Assembly (NCBI RefSeq): GCF_022760855.1
Contig: NZ_JAKTNR010000005.1
Span: 62,001-126,000 of the forward strand
Direction of reading: 5' to 3'
Length of the DNA: 64,000 nucleotides
DNA from: Thermus albus
GTDB taxonomy: Bacteria; Deinococcota; Deinococci; Deinococcales; Thermaceae
Made by a program: the position numbers and the translations under genes. The notes beneath the pieces were generated by a model. That model did no database searches. It had not been told where the DNA came from and saw only the letters and a program-made list of their open reading frames with translations. The stretch's first letter is position 1. Each line of letters begins with the position of its first letter. Shown here in pieces: positions 38,109 through 56,679 of the stretch.

Positions 38109-38962
38109 GACGATGGGTTTGGTTCTTCCTTTTTGGTTTGGCTTTGGCGGCTTCTGGGGTTAGGGTCATCCAGGTGGAGGGGGGGAGGCTTTCCGGGGAT
38201 CTGCGCTACGGGCCCTGGACCTTTGAAGGAGAGGTGCGGGGCCGGGTGAAGGACCTGGAGATCCGGGCCCCCAAGGCCACCCTTACCGCTCCTAAGGGCA
38301 AGACCATGCAGGAGGCGGAAGGGGAGCGGGAGGCCCGCTTTGAGGGCGGGGTGGTGGTGCGCCGGGGCCGGGTGGAGGCCAGGGGGCCCCTACTGGTCTA
38401 CCGGGAAAAGACGGGGGAAGGGGAGCTTCTGGGCCCGGCCCGCATGCGCCAAGAGCCCAAACCGGGGGAGGACCCAGTGGAGGTGGAGGCCAGCCGCATG
38501 ACCTTCCAGGTGGATACGGACACCTCCACCAGCGAAAATGCCCTCCTCCGAAGCGGCAACCAGGAGGGCCGGGCGGGTTTCGTCTATTACGAGGAGGAAA
38601 AGGGCCTGGCGGTGTTCACCGATCCCAAGGAGGTGGTCCTCACCCGTAAGCGCAAGGATGGGGACCTGGTGATCCGGGCCAAGGAGGTGCGAAGCCTCAC
38701 CGGCCCCAAGCGGCTTATCGCCACCGGGGGAGTGCGGCTTCAGGATGGGGATCTGGTCACCACGGGGGATAGCCTCTACTATGACGACAATACAGGAGAA
38801 GCCATCGTCTTAGGGAGGCCAGCGGTGAGCGAGAACAAGAAGGAGGGCTTCAAGCTTTCGGGGAGCACCCTGCAGCACAATGTCAACCGCCACCAGGTGC
38901 GGGTGTACGGCAAGGCCTTCCGACTGCCGGTGGAGGAGTTTCGTAAGCTTTCGGAGAAATAG
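38105..38962 (+). CDS. LptA/OstA-domain protein 1
   Basis: 285 residues. Signal peptide (MRRWVWFFLFGLALAASG) and long repetitive beta-strand sequence of the OstA/LptA N type. Examples are LEIRAPKATLTAPKG, LVIRAKEVRSLTGPKRLIATGG, VRLQDGDLVTTGDSLYYDDNTGEAIVLG and STLQHNVNRHQVRVYG. The pattern 'unneeded structure, new structure, destroyed by stop' of beta-jellyroll folds fits a periplasmic lipid bridge. Thermus lacks classical LPS, so the cargo is likely another glycolipid or phospholipid. Translationally coupled to the LptC-like gene. Confidence 0.75.
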   Translation: MRRWVWFFLFGLALAASGVRVIQVEGGRLSGDLRYGPWTFEGEVRGRVKDLEIRAPKATLTAPKGKTMQEAEGEREARFEGGVVVRRGRVEARGPLLVYREKTGEGELLGPARMRQEPKPGEDPVEVEASRMTFQVDTDTSTSENALLRSGNQEGRAGFVYYEEEKGLAVFTDPKEVVLTRKRKDGDLVIRAKEVRSLTGPKRLIATGGVRLQDGDLVTTGDSLYYDDNTGEAIVLGRPAVSENKKEGFKLSGSTLQHNVNRHQVRVYGKAFRLPVEEFRKLSEK

Positions 38963-38965
38963 GCG

Positions 38966-39892
38966 GTGAGGTGGGCTTCTTTCCTCTTTCTGGGGCTCGC
39001 CCTTTGTACGCTGGCCCAGGAAGTCTACCGCCCGGAGGTGGAACTGGTCCGCAAGGATAAGAGGGTGGTGGCCTGGGTCAGCGGGGAGGAAGGAAGCCTT
39101 TTCTATGCCGATTACGGGGATATCTGGGTGGGGGACCTCGAGGCCCTTTCCCGGGAGAGGGCGCACGTGGGGGGGCGGGCCTTTTTTCTGGATGCGGGTA
39201 GCTCCGTGGAGGAAGGCCTCGAGGTGGGGCAGAAGGTGGAGGTGGCCTTTAACCCTGACTGGGAACAGGATGGCCTACCCTACCTCATGCGTTTACGAAA
39301 GGCCGGTGGGGAGAAGGCGGCGCGCTACCTGCGCCTGGTCCTCTTTGACCCAAAGGATGTGGAGGTGCGCCTGGGGGAGGAGATGGAGGCTAGGGGGCCC
39401 CTGGCGGTGGTGGAGCGGGGTGGGGTGGAGGAGCTTTTCCTCTCTGGAGGGGAGGCCCGCTATCTAGAGGAGGGGGGCCGGCTGGAGGTAAAACCGGCCC
39501 CGGGGAAGGTGGAGGTGGCCCAAGGGCAGGTGCGGGTAACAGGGCAAAGACTTCGCTACCAAAACGATACCGGAGAGGCCCTTTTGGAAGGACCCCTGGA
39601 GGTACGCCGAGAAGGGGAAAAGCCCCTTGTGGGCAAGGCGGGCTCCCTCCGTTACCTCTTGGATGAGGACCGGCTCTGGCTCCTGGGGGGGGTGGAGTTT
39701 ACCCAGGGGGGAAGGACTACCCGGGCTGGGCAGGCCCTCTTGCGGGAAAAGGAGGGGTATGCCTACCTCTATGGAAACGTGGAAAGCCAAGACGAAAAGG
39801 GCCTGGTGCGCGGGGACCGGGTGCGCTACGCTCTGAGGACCGGGGAGGTGGTGGTCCTGGGGCGGGTCAAGGGGGAGTTCCGCGGGGACTAG
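38966..39892 (+). CDS. LptA/OstA-domain protein 2
   Basis: 308 residues from GTG 38966, 3 bp after the previous stop. Signal peptide ([19 protein letters not shown]). The N-terminal ~130 residues differ from the first copy and contain [21 protein letters not shown]. The C-terminal ~170 residues carry OstA-type repeats ([21 protein letters not shown], in short form [13 protein letters not shown], and [19 protein letters not shown]). Probably another element of the same lipid-transport bridge. Its TAG stop overlaps the ABC ATPase stop in CTAG. Confidence 0.7.
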   Translation: MRWASFLFLGLALCTLAQEVYRPEVELVRKDKRVVAWVSGEEGSLFYADYGDIWVGDLEALSRERAHVGGRAFFLDAGSSVEEGLEVGQKVEVAFNPDWEQDGLPYLMRLRKAGGEKAARYLRLVLFDPKDVEVRLGEEMEARGPLAVVERGGVEELFLSGGEARYLEEGGRLEVKPAPGKVEVAQGQVRVTGQRLRYQNDTGEALLEGPLEVRREGEKPLVGKAGSLRYLLDEDRLWLLGGVEFTQGGRTTRAGQALLREKEGYAYLYGNVESQDEKGLVRGDRVRYALRTGEVVVLGRVKGEFRGD

Positions 39893-41397
39893 ACGGGCAC
39901 GCCCGCCATCAAAAGGCCCAGGCGCTCCTCCTTGGCTTCTTCCGGGGTGAGTTCCCCCACGATGCGGCCTTCGTACATGACCAGGATGCGGTCCGACAGG
40001 CTGATCACCTCGGAAAGATCCGCGGAAACCAAAAGCACCGCCAGGCCCTGGTCGCGGGCCTCTACCAGGCGCTGGTGGATGAACTCTATGGCCCCCACGT
40101 CCACGCCCCGGGTGGGCTGGGCGGCGATGAGGAGGCGGGGCCCCCGCAAAAGCTCCCTACCCACCACGATCTTTTGCTGGTTTCCCCCGGAGAAGCGCCG
40201 GGCGGACAGTTCCGTGGAGCGAGGGCGGACATCAAAGGTTTCCACCAGGGCCCTGGCATGGTGTTCCATGGCCTTCCCGTCCAGGAAGCCTAGGAAGCCC
40301 CGGAAGGGGGGACGGCGCTGGTCTCCCAGGATGGCGTTTTCCCGGACGGAAAAGTCCAGGACCAAGCCCCGGGCAAGCCGGTCCTCCGGGATATGGCTCA
40401 CCCCCGCTTCCCGCACCCGTAGGGCCTGGTGGGGAAGGGGGTGGCCCAGGTAGCGCACCGTGCCCCGGTACTTGCGCAGGCCCGCCAGGGCCTCCACCAG
40501 CTCCGTCTGGCCATTGCCCTCCACCCCGGCGATGCCCACGATCTCCCCAGCCCGCACGGAGAAGCTTACCCCCCTTAGCCTTGGGGGCGCCTCGAGGCCT
40601 TCCACCTCCAGCACCACTTCCCCAGGCTTGGCGGGGCCCTTTTCCACCCTCAAGACCACTTCCCGGCCCACCATCATCCGGGCCAGTTCCTCCAAGGAGG
40701 TCTTGGGCGTATCCACGGTGCCCACCACCTTTCCATCCCGGATCACTGTGACCCGGTCGGACACGGCAAGCACCTCCTTCAGCTTGTGGCTGATGAAGAT
40801 AACGGCGTTCCCCTTGGCCACGTAGGCCCTCAGGAAGCGGAAAAGCTCCTCGGCCTCCTGGGGGGTCAGGACGGCGGTGGGCTCGTCCAGGATGAGGATC
40901 TTGGCCTGGCGGTAAAGGGCCTTGAGGATCTCCACCCGTTGCTGCAGGCCCACGGGAAGGTTCTCAATGCGCTCGTCCAGGGGCACCTGGAAGCCCAGTT
41001 CCGCCATGAGGGCGGTGGCCCGCTTCCGAGCCTCCTCTAGGTTGAGGTAGAGGGGGCCTCCCGGCTCGAGGCCCAACACCAGGTTTTCCAGCACGGTAAA
41101 GGGTTCCACCAGCATGAAGTGCTGGTGCACCATACCGATCCCGTGGGCGATGGCGTCCAGGGGGCTTTTGGGCCGGTAGGGCTGGCCATCCACCCACATC
41201 TCCCCTTTGTCCGGGGGCTGAAGGCCGTAGACGATCTTCATCAGGGTGGATTTACCCGCCCCGTTTTCCCCCACCAGGGCCAGGACCTCGCCCCAGTTCA
41301 GGTCCAGGCTGATGCGATCGTTGGCCAGGACCAGGGGGAAGCGCTTGGTGATGTCCTTTAGGACCAGGGCCTTTGAGGTGGTTCCGCCGACCTTCAC
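39889..41397 (-). CDS. Double ABC ATPase of a BMP-type nucleoside/sugar transporter
   Basis: About 502 residues with two ABC modules, as in RbsA/NupA. Module 1 has Walker [14 protein letters not shown] near residue 46, signature [12 protein letters not shown] and Walker [14 protein letters not shown]. Module 2 has [15 protein letters not shown] near 290 and signature [15 protein letters not shown]; its Walker B region ([14 protein letters not shown]) shows the substituted residues common in second RbsA modules. Works with the BMP-family binding protein upstream, but no permease genes follow; the next gene is convergent. Start GTG 41397 is favoured over TTG 41412 because TATACT lies 6 nt upstream. 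Confidence 0.9.
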   Translation of the reverse strand: MKVGGTTSKALVLKDITKRFPLVLANDRISLDLNWGEVLALVGENGAGKSTLMKIVYGLQPPDKGEMWVDGQPYRPKSPLDAIAHGIGMVHQHFMLVEPFTVLENLVLGLEPGGPLYLNLEEARKRATALMAELGFQVPLDERIENLPVGLQQRVEILKALYRQAKILILDEPTAVLTPQEAEELFRFLRAYVAKGNAVIFISHKLKEVLAVSDRVTVIRDGKVVGTVDTPKTSLEELARMMVGREVVLRVEKGPAKPGEVVLEVEGLEAPPRLRGVSFSVRAGEIVGIAGVEGNGQTELVEALAGLRKYRGTVRYLGHPLPHQALRVREAGVSHIPEDRLARGLVLDFSVRENAILGDQRRPPFRGFLGFLDGKAMEHHARALVETFDVRPRSTELSARRFSGGNQQKIVVGRELLRGPRLLIAAQPTRGVDVGAIEFIHQRLVEARDQGLAVLLVSADLSEVISLSDRILVMYEGRIVGELTPEEAKEERLGLLMAGVPV

Positions 41398-41403
41398 GCC
41401 CGG

Positions 41404-41409
41404 AGTATA
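41404..41409 (-). promoter_or_regulatory. -10 element of the ABC ATPase gene (leaderless layout)
   Basis: TATACT followed by 6 nt and GTG. It sits directly behind the intercistronic terminator, so the ATPase can be expressed separately from the binding protein. Confidence 0.5.
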
Positions 41410-41410
41410 C

Positions 41411-41438
41411 AAAAAGGCCGGGAACCTCCCGGCCTTTT
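41411..41438 (-). terminator. Intercistronic terminator between binding protein and ATPase
   Basis: 11-bp stem AAAAGGCCGGG / CCCGGCCTTTT, loop of 5 nt, ending on the minus strand in a U-run. A partial terminator here would give more binding protein than ATPase, common in ABC operons. Confidence 0.85.
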
Positions 41439-41453
41439 GCTGAGCCCGCCTTC

Positions 41454-42578
<1,125 letters not shown>

Positions 42579-42610
42579 CTGCCACCTCCTATGGCGTTTC
42601 GCCGTAGGGC

Positions 42611-42616
42611 ATTATA
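42611..42616 (-). promoter_or_regulatory. -10 element of the BMP transporter operon
   Basis: Perfect TATAAT on the minus strand, 32 nt before the ATG, with a small GGCG-AAA-CGCC hairpin in the leader. It lies back-to-back with the ligA promoter. Confidence 0.55.
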
Positions 42617-42626
42617 CCGGGTTGGG

Positions 42627-45478
<2,852 letters not shown>

Positions 45479-45501
45479 CCTCCGAAGTTTACTCCGTCCC
45501 C

Positions 45502-45530
45502 TTGCCCTTTGGCCCAAAGGGGTCTACCCT
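45502..45530 (+). promoter_or_regulatory. Promoter of the trpBA unit
   Basis: -35 TTGCCC (45502-45507), 17-bp spacer, -10 TACCCT (45525-45530), then 6 nt to the ATG of the Trp-rich leader ORF. Confidence 0.6.
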
Positions 45531-45536
45531 AAGCTC

Positions 45537-45678
45537 ATGCGGGTCCGCACCCCCTTGGCCTACAAGTGGCGGCATGGCCGCTATAGGCCTTGGTCACGGG
45601 CGAAGCCCGTACTTGGCTTCTTGGGCCAGCGGCTTGTAGGATGGATGGGCTTTTGGGGCTTGGTGGCCCCTTTCTGGA

Positions 45679-45701
<23 letters not shown>
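45537..45701 (+). CDS. Trp-rich leader ORF upstream of trpB (54 aa)
   Basis: A 54-residue ORF starting exactly 6 nt after a good -10 box, so leaderless like many genes here. It contains five Trp in 54 residues, three of them in residues 36-47 ([13 protein letters not shown]), plus several Arg. The TGA overlaps the first codons of trpB, so translation would be coupled. A hairpin ACGGGC-GAA-GCCCGT lies inside the ORF, but I see no U-run. It may be a tryptophan-sensing leader peptide or a small protein. No homologue is recognised; a decayed gene tail is the main alternative. Confidence 0.5.
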
Positions 45702-48802
<3,101 letters not shown>

Positions 48803-48809
48803 GGGACCC

Positions 48810-48815
48810 ATGCTA
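48810..48815 (-). promoter_or_regulatory. -10 element of mqnC (leaderless layout)
   Basis: TAGCAT followed by 7 nt and the ATG; no Shine-Dalgarno. Confidence 0.4.
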
Positions 48816-48855
48816 CACCTTTCGGACCCCCTGGGGTTGGGTCTTGGGCCACGGA

Positions 48856-48861
48856 TAAAAT
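48856..48861 (+). promoter_or_regulatory. -10 element of the COG1839-family gene (leaderless layout)
   Basis: TAAAAT followed by 6 nt and the ATG; no Shine-Dalgarno. Confidence 0.5.
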
Positions 48862-48867
48862 GGGGGC

Positions 48868-49353
48868 ATGGAACTCAAGCTCATTCCCATTGAGAAGCCG
48901 GAGAACCTGAACGTCATCCTGGGCCAAGCCCACTTCATCAAGACGGTGGAGGACCTCCACGAGGCCTTGGTGACCGCCGTGCCGGGTATCAAGTTCGGCC
49001 TTGCCTTCTCCGAGGCCAGCGGCAAGCGCCTGGTGCGGCGTTCCGGCACGGATCCCGAGCTCACCCAGCTGGCGGTGCGGAATATCCTCAACCTGGCGGC
49101 AGGGCACACCTTCCTCATCGTGTTGGGTGAGGGGTTTTATCCCATTAACGTGCTCCACGCGGTGAAGGCTTGCCCTGAGGTGGTGCGCATCTTTGCCGCC
49201 ACCGCCAACCCCCTCCAGGTGGTGGTGGCGGAGGAGGGGGAGCAGCGGGCCATTTTGGGGGTCATGGACGGCTTCAAGCCCCTGGGGGTGGAGGACGAGG
49301 CCGAGGTGGCGTGGCGCAAGGACCTCCTCCGCCGCTTCGGCTATAAACTTTAG
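48868..49353 (+). CDS. Adenosine-specific kinase family protein (COG1839)
   Basis: 161 residues, full family length. Recognised by the N-terminal MELKLIPIEKPENLNVILGQ and by AHFIKTVEDLHEAL, KFGLAFSEASG and IFAATANPLQVVVAE. An archaeal member was described structurally as an adenosine-specific kinase, but the physiological role in bacteria is unclear. It faces mqnC across a short divergent promoter region, and both have leaderless -10 boxes; mqnC belongs to an adenosine/futalosine-derived pathway, which may be chance. Confidence 0.8.
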   Translation: MELKLIPIEKPENLNVILGQAHFIKTVEDLHEALVTAVPGIKFGLAFSEASGKRLVRRSGTDPELTQLAVRNILNLAAGHTFLIVLGEGFYPINVLHAVKACPEVVRIFAATANPLQVVVAEEGEQRAILGVMDGFKPLGVEDEAEVAWRKDLLRRFGYKL

Positions 49354-49363
49354 CGCCCCCTTA

Positions 49364-49391
49364 TTGGCGGCCGGGAAGGTTAGGGTAAGAT
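49364..49391 (+). promoter_or_regulatory. Promoter of bcp-rpiA (leaderless layout)
   Basis: -35 TTGGCG (49364-49369), 16-bp spacer, -10 TAAGAT (49386-49391), then 6 nt to the ATG. Confidence 0.55.
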
Positions 49392-49397
49392 GCCCTC

Positions 49398-50551
<1,154 letters not shown>

Positions 50552-50592
50552 GGTCCGGCCTTCTGGGTGGTCTCCGGTTTGGGGGATGGATT

Positions 50593-50622
50593 TTGTGCCG
50601 GGACTGGGCGCCGGTGTAGAAT
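50593..50622 (+). promoter_or_regulatory. Promoter of metG
   Basis: Possible -35 TTGTGC (50593-50598), 18-bp spacer, -10 TAGAAT (50617-50622). A start about 7 nt downstream would coincide with the ATG at 50630. Confidence 0.5.
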
Positions 50623-50629
50623 CATGACC

Positions 50630-52583
<1,954 letters not shown>

Positions 52584-52650
52584 CCCTTGGCGCAAGAGGG
52601 GTGGAGATGGTGGGGCTCCACCTTGGCCTGTCAGGGTGGGGTGGTCTAGG

Positions 52651-52673
52651 GGGGCCGGGGAAAACCCGGCCCC
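52651..52673. terminator. Hairpin between convergent metG and ctpA
   Basis: 9-bp stem GGGGCCGGG / CCCGGCCCC around GAAAA. No U-run on either strand; probably stops or protects both transcripts. Confidence 0.5.
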
Positions 52674-52687
52674 TTGGCCTTTCCCGG

Positions 52688-54013
52688 CTAGCGGGTGGCG
52701 TTCAGCTCCTCCAGGGCCCGCTTGAGGATGGCGTCTTCCTCCAGGTTCAAAACCGCCTGCCCCCGCTCCTCGGGCAAGGGCCGCTGGCGCTGGGGCTCGG
52801 CGTAGGTGAACTTCCCCTCGGCATCGGCCTTGACCTTCACCGTCTTCCCGTTTAGGGTCACGGTGACCTCAGCCCCAGGAGGTGCCCCGGCTCCTTGCAA
52901 GGAGAAGGGGGTGGGGAAACGGGTGTCCTTGACCTCTATGTCGGGCTTCAGCCCCTCCTTGTTAATGGCCCGGCGCTTAGGGGTGAGCCATTCAAAGGTG
53001 ACCAGGGTGAGCTCGCCGCCATTGGCCAAGGTGTAGGGCGTTTGGCCTACTCCTTTGCCGAAGGTCTTCTCCCCGATGACCTTGGCCCGGCCGTAGTCCT
53101 GGAGGGCCCCGGCCACGATCTCGCTGGCGGAAGCCGAGTTCCCGTTCACCAGGACCACCATGGGCCCATCCCAAAGGGGCTTCCCCGAGGCCTCGCACCA
53201 GACCCGGGTGAGGTTCTTGGTCCGGGTGTAGACGATGGGGCCTTCCTTCAAGAAGGCGCTGGCCACCGCACACCCCTGGTCCAGGAGGCCGCCCCCGTTA
53301 TCCCGGAGGTCAAAGATGAGCTTCCTGATGCCCTGGGCCTTGAGCCCGTCTATGGCCTTCTTAAGCTGGTCCTCCACCTTGAAGTTGCCGAAGGTCTCCA
53401 GGGCCACATAGCCCACGTCCCCGATCCTGCCCGTGGAAACCGAGATGATCTCCACCTTTTCCCGGATGAGCTCAAAAACCAGGGGGGCGGGGGTCCCTTC
53501 CCGGCGCACCTTGATGGTGACCTTGGTTCCCTCCCGGCCCCGGATCCGGGCCACCACCTCCAAAAGGGGAAGACCCGTGACGTCCTCTCCGTCCACCTCG
53601 AGGATCACATCCCCGGCCCGCATCCCCGCCCGCTGGGCAGGCAGGCCCTTCATCACCCCTTCAATCTTGGCCCCGGTGCCGTCGGGATTGGCGGGGGAGA
53701 GGGTGGCCCCTATGCCGAAGAACTCGCCCCTTAGATCCTCCTGGCGGACGCTGGCCCGCTGGGGGGGAGAGTAGCTGGTAAAGGGGTCCTTAAGGGCGGA
53801 GACCATGCCCCCGATGGCCCCTTCAAGGAGGGCGTTGAGCTTATCGCGGGGGAGGTTTTCCAGGTAGTCCTGTTGGATCCTTTGGTAGACCTCCAACAGG
53901 GCCTGGCCGTTGGGGTTTTGCAGGAGGTTTTCCGCCTGAGGCCTTGGAAGCTGAGCGTATACCAGGGCCAGGACCACCCCGAGCCCTGCAATGAACCACG
54001 CGCGTTTTTTCAT
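52688..54013 (-). CDS. C-terminal processing peptidase (S41 family, CtpA-like)
   Basis: 441 residues from ATG 54013. Signal/anchor helix (AWFIAGLGVVLALVYAQ), helical N-domain, PDZ domain (residues ~100-190; LPAQRAGMRAGDVILEVDGEDV, core GMRAGDVILEVDG), then the tail-specific protease core with the catalytic Ser in VNGNSASASEIVAGAL and the catalytic Lys in VIGEKTFGKGVGQ. Cleaves C-terminal tails of periplasmic proteins. A two-Cys segment (DQGCAVA, VWCEASG) and an ~80-residue C-terminal extension are extras. Divergent from ftsE. Confidence 0.93.
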   Translation of the reverse strand: MKKRAWFIAGLGVVLALVYAQLPRPQAENLLQNPNGQALLEVYQRIQQDYLENLPRDKLNALLEGAIGGMVSALKDPFTSYSPPQRASVRQEDLRGEFFGIGATLSPANPDGTGAKIEGVMKGLPAQRAGMRAGDVILEVDGEDVTGLPLLEVVARIRGREGTKVTIKVRREGTPAPLVFELIREKVEIISVSTGRIGDVGYVALETFGNFKVEDQLKKAIDGLKAQGIRKLIFDLRDNGGGLLDQGCAVASAFLKEGPIVYTRTKNLTRVWCEASGKPLWDGPMVVLVNGNSASASEIVAGALQDYGRAKVIGEKTFGKGVGQTPYTLANGGELTLVTFEWLTPKRRAINKEGLKPDIEVKDTRFPTPFSLQGAGAPPGAEVTVTLNGKTVKVKADAEGKFTYAEPQRQRPLPEERGQAVLNLEEDAILKRALEELNATR

Positions 54014-54078
54014 CTCTTCCCTCACCTAAGCTCCACTATAACGCCCCACCATGAGAAACAACCGTGGCCTGTCTTCCG

Positions 54079-54084
54079 TATAGT
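54079..54084 (+). promoter_or_regulatory. -10 element of ftsE-hpf (leaderless layout)
   Basis: TATAGT followed by 6 nt and the ftsE ATG; no Shine-Dalgarno and no good -35. Confidence 0.5.
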
Positions 54085-54090
54085 AAGGGC

Positions 54091-54819
54091 ATGATCGCCT
54101 TCCACCGGGTGGGCCTGGAATACCCCCGCACGGGGACCAAGGCGCTTTACAACGTGAGCCTCGAGGTCAAGAAGGGGGAGTTCGTCTACGTGGTGGGCCA
54201 CTCGGGGGCGGGGAAGTCCACCTTGCTTTCCCTGATCCTGCGCCGGCTCCTTCCCACCCAAGGAACGGTGTACTTTGGCGGACAGAACCTGAAGCTTCTC
54301 AAAGGGGACCAGGTGGCCCTTCACCGCCGCCGGATCGGCATGGTTTTCCAGGACCACCGCCTCCTTTCCGACATGACGGTGGAGGAGAACCTGGCCTTTG
54401 TGCTTAGGGTGCAAGGGGTTCCTCCTAAGGAGTGGGGGGAGCGCATCGCCACGGCCCTGCGACGGGTGGGGCTTTCCCACAAGAAAAGGGCCTTTCCCGA
54501 GGAGCTTTCCGTGGGCGAGGCCCAGCGGGTGGCCATCGCCCGGGCCTTGCTCCTGGACCCCCCGGTGATCCTGGCGGACGAGCCCACGGGGAACCTGGAC
54601 CTGGAAAACGCCCTGCAGGTACTGGATATCCTTAAGGCCGCCCACGGACGGGGGGCCACGGTGCTGGTGGCCACCCATAGCCGCGAGCTCTTGGAGGCCT
54701 ACCCGGCCCGGGTGGTGGTGTTGAAGGCGGGCCAGGTGGTGCGGGACGAACGTCCTGGGGAAGGTGGTAGCATAAGGGTAAGGGAAAGCCCTGACCGGGG
54801 CGGAAAGGAGGGTGTATGA
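54091..54819 (+). CDS. ftsE: Cell-division ABC ATPase FtsE
   Basis: 242 residues from ATG 54091. MIAFHRVGLEYPRTGTKALY is the FtsE start; Walker A is GHSGAGKSTLLSL near residue 36, signature LSVGEAQRVAIARALL, and Walker B VILADEPTGNLD. Pairs with the membrane protein FtsX to activate septal peptidoglycan hydrolysis. Unusually, ftsX is not downstream but lies 2.7 kb away on the opposite strand, next to an EnvC-like gene. An earlier in-frame ATG at 54064 would precede the -10 box and is rejected. ATGA overlap with hpf. Confidence 0.93.
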   Translation: MIAFHRVGLEYPRTGTKALYNVSLEVKKGEFVYVVGHSGAGKSTLLSLILRRLLPTQGTVYFGGQNLKLLKGDQVALHRRRIGMVFQDHRLLSDMTVEENLAFVLRVQGVPPKEWGERIATALRRVGLSHKKRAFPEELSVGEAQRVAIARALLLDPPVILADEPTGNLDLENALQVLDILKAAHGRGATVLVATHSRELLEAYPARVVVLKAGQVVRDERPGEGGSIRVRESPDRGGKEGV

Positions 54820-55376
54820 ACGTCTACAAACTCATCGGTCGCAACCTGGAGATCACCGACGCCATTCGGGACTACGTGGAAAGGAAGCTTTCCCGCCTGG
54901 ACCGCTACCAGAATGGGGAGCTCATGGCCAAGGTGGTTCTTTCCTTGGCGGGCAGCAACCACGTGGCCCGCAAGGCCAAGGCCGAGGTGCAGGTGGACCT
55001 CCCCGGGGGGCTCGTCAGGGTGGAGGAGGAGGACCCTGACCTTTATGCAGCCATCGACCGCATGGTGGACCGGCTGGAAACCCAACTGAAGCGCTACAAG
55101 GAGCGGCGTTTCGTGGGCAAGCGGCACACCTACCAGGGGCCGCCACCTCCCGAGGTACGGGACCTCGAGGCCCTGCGCAAGCCCGAGGAGGAGGAAGGTC
55201 CTAAGATCGTGCGGGTCAAGCGCTTTGAGATGAAGCCCATGGACCCCGAGGAGGCCGCCTTCCAGATGGAGGCCTTGGGGCACGACTTCTTCGTGTTCCG
55301 TAACGCCAAGACCGACGAGATCAACGTCATCTACCGCCGCAAGGACGGCAACTACGGGCTTATTGAGCCCGCATAG
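54816..55376 (+). CDS. hpf: Ribosome hibernation promoting factor, long form
   Basis: 186 residues. The N-terminal YfiA/HPF domain (MNVYKLIGRNLEITDAIRDYVE) binds the decoding centre and stops translation in stationary phase. A linker and a C-terminal dimerisation domain from about residue 125 (KIVRVKRFEMKPMDPEEAAFQ, core RFEMKPMDPEEAA; HDFFVFRNAKTDEINVIYRR) make 100S ribosomes, as in most non-gamma-proteobacteria. Translationally coupled to ftsE, an unexpected pairing of division and hibernation genes. Confidence 0.95.
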   Translation: MNVYKLIGRNLEITDAIRDYVERKLSRLDRYQNGELMAKVVLSLAGSNHVARKAKAEVQVDLPGGLVRVEEEDPDLYAAIDRMVDRLETQLKRYKERRFVGKRHTYQGPPPPEVRDLEALRKPEEEEGPKIVRVKRFEMKPMDPEEAAFQMEALGHDFFVFRNAKTDEINVIYRRKDGNYGLIEPA

Positions 55377-55385
55377 CCAAGGTCT

Positions 55386-56678
55386 TCAGTAGTAGGCGGA
55401 GGGATCCACGAAGCGGGTCTCTCCGCCTAGGCGTACCGCCACCCTGAACTCCACTTCCTCCGGGCGGATGAGGAGGCCACCTCCCGTGTAGCCCAGAAGC
55501 TGTCCCTTTTGCACCCTCTGGCCTTCCTGCACCAAGGGTTCTTGCAGGTTGGTGTAGACGGTGGAAAGGGTTTCCGTGTGCACCAGCATCACCGTGTAGC
55601 CCAGGTTGGGCAGGTAGAGGACCCCGGCCACGTACCCGTCGGCGGCAGCCTGTACCGGGCTTCCCGGGGCGGGGCCCTGGATCACCTGGAAAGGCCCTTC
55701 CTGCCCATAGGGCACCAGGATTCTGCCTCCGGGCACGGGAAAGGCCAGCCGGCCCACGGTGGCGGGCAAGGGGGGAGGGGGTACCACCACGCTGGCCTGG
55801 CGGGGTGAGGGTGGGGTGGCCGCCTGGCGGCGCTCGGCCTCCTGCCTCCTCCTCTCCTCCTCCCGCCTTCGCCGCTCCTCCTCCTGGCGCTTAAGCTCCA
55901 AGAGGCGTTGCCGTTCCGCCAGCACCCTGGCCTGGAGGGCGGCCAGCTGGGCTTGCAGGCGTTGCCGTTCCGTCAGGGCATCCCGGAGAAGGGCCCTTTT
56001 GCCCTGCGCCTCCTGCCTTAGGCTGGCGAGGGTGGCCTCCAGCTCCCCCTTTTGCCCCTCGAGGGCCCTTTGGGTTTGGCCCAGGGCCTTCTCCTTGGCG
56101 GTGAGGTCGGCGAGGAGGAGGCCTAAGCGCTCCCGCTCTTCCCTTAGGGCCTTCAAGGTGGCCTGAAGGGTACGGACCAGCTCCGCATCCCGCTCCGAGA
56201 TGTACCCCACCCAGCGGGCCCGCACCGCCAGGTCGGTGAAGGACTGGGCCCGGAGGAGGGGGAGGTAGCGGCCGGCCCTTTCCCGGTGCAGGCTTCGCAT
56301 CAGGGCCTGGAGCCGCTCCTTTAGGCTTCCCAGGTCCCTTTCCAGCTTGGCGATACGCCCTTCCGTCTGGCCGATTTCCTCCTTCAACTGGGCGATCTGC
56401 CGGCTTAAGGCGGCGCGCTCCTTCTCCAATCGGGCGATCTCCCCCTCGAGGCGGGCTTTCTCCTTAAGCAGGTTCTCCACCCGGGTGGATAGGCGGGCAA
56501 GCTCCTGGTTTAGGAGGCGGATTCGCTTTTGGCTTTGCTCCTCCAGGGCCTTGGCCTGGCTCAGCTGGTCTTCCAGGTTGCGCACGGTGCGCTCCTGGGC
56601 AGGCACGTTCTGGGCCAAGACCCCTAGCAGGAAGCCTTGGCTTAGAACCAAGGGGAGGAGGATCCAGCGGAAGCCCAT
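55386..56678 (-). CDS. EnvC-like murein hydrolase activator with degenerate LytM domain
   Basis: 430 residues. Signal peptide (WILLPLVLSQGFLLGVLAQ), a very long coiled coil (about residues 30-290, rich in E/R/Q/L), a Pro-rich linker, then an M23/LytM-like domain (FPVPGGRILVPYGQEGPF to VEFRVAVRLGG). The zinc-binding residues of active M23 enzymes (HxxxD and HxH) are absent: the sites read YGQEG, HTETLSTVYTNL and EFRV. This is the state of EnvC, which activates amidases without cleaving itself and is switched by FtsEX. It follows ftsX by 1 bp, fitting that role. Confidence 0.88.
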   Translation of the reverse strand: MGFRWILLPLVLSQGFLLGVLAQNVPAQERTVRNLEDQLSQAKALEEQSQKRIRLLNQELARLSTRVENLLKEKARLEGEIARLEKERAALSRQIAQLKEEIGQTEGRIAKLERDLGSLKERLQALMRSLHRERAGRYLPLLRAQSFTDLAVRARWVGYISERDAELVRTLQATLKALREERERLGLLLADLTAKEKALGQTQRALEGQKGELEATLASLRQEAQGKRALLRDALTERQRLQAQLAALQARVLAERQRLLELKRQEEERRRREEERRRQEAERRQAATPPSPRQASVVVPPPPLPATVGRLAFPVPGGRILVPYGQEGPFQVIQGPAPGSPVQAAADGYVAGVLYLPNLGYTVMLVHTETLSTVYTNLQEPLVQEGQRVQKGQLLGYTGGGLLIRPEEVEFRVAVRLGGETRFVDPSAYY

Positions 56679-56679
56679 C

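Noticed and set aside
55386-56678. The EnvC-like protein as an active M23 endopeptidase
   Set aside because: The zinc ligands are absent at both positions, so a catalytic role is unlikely; an activator role fits better.
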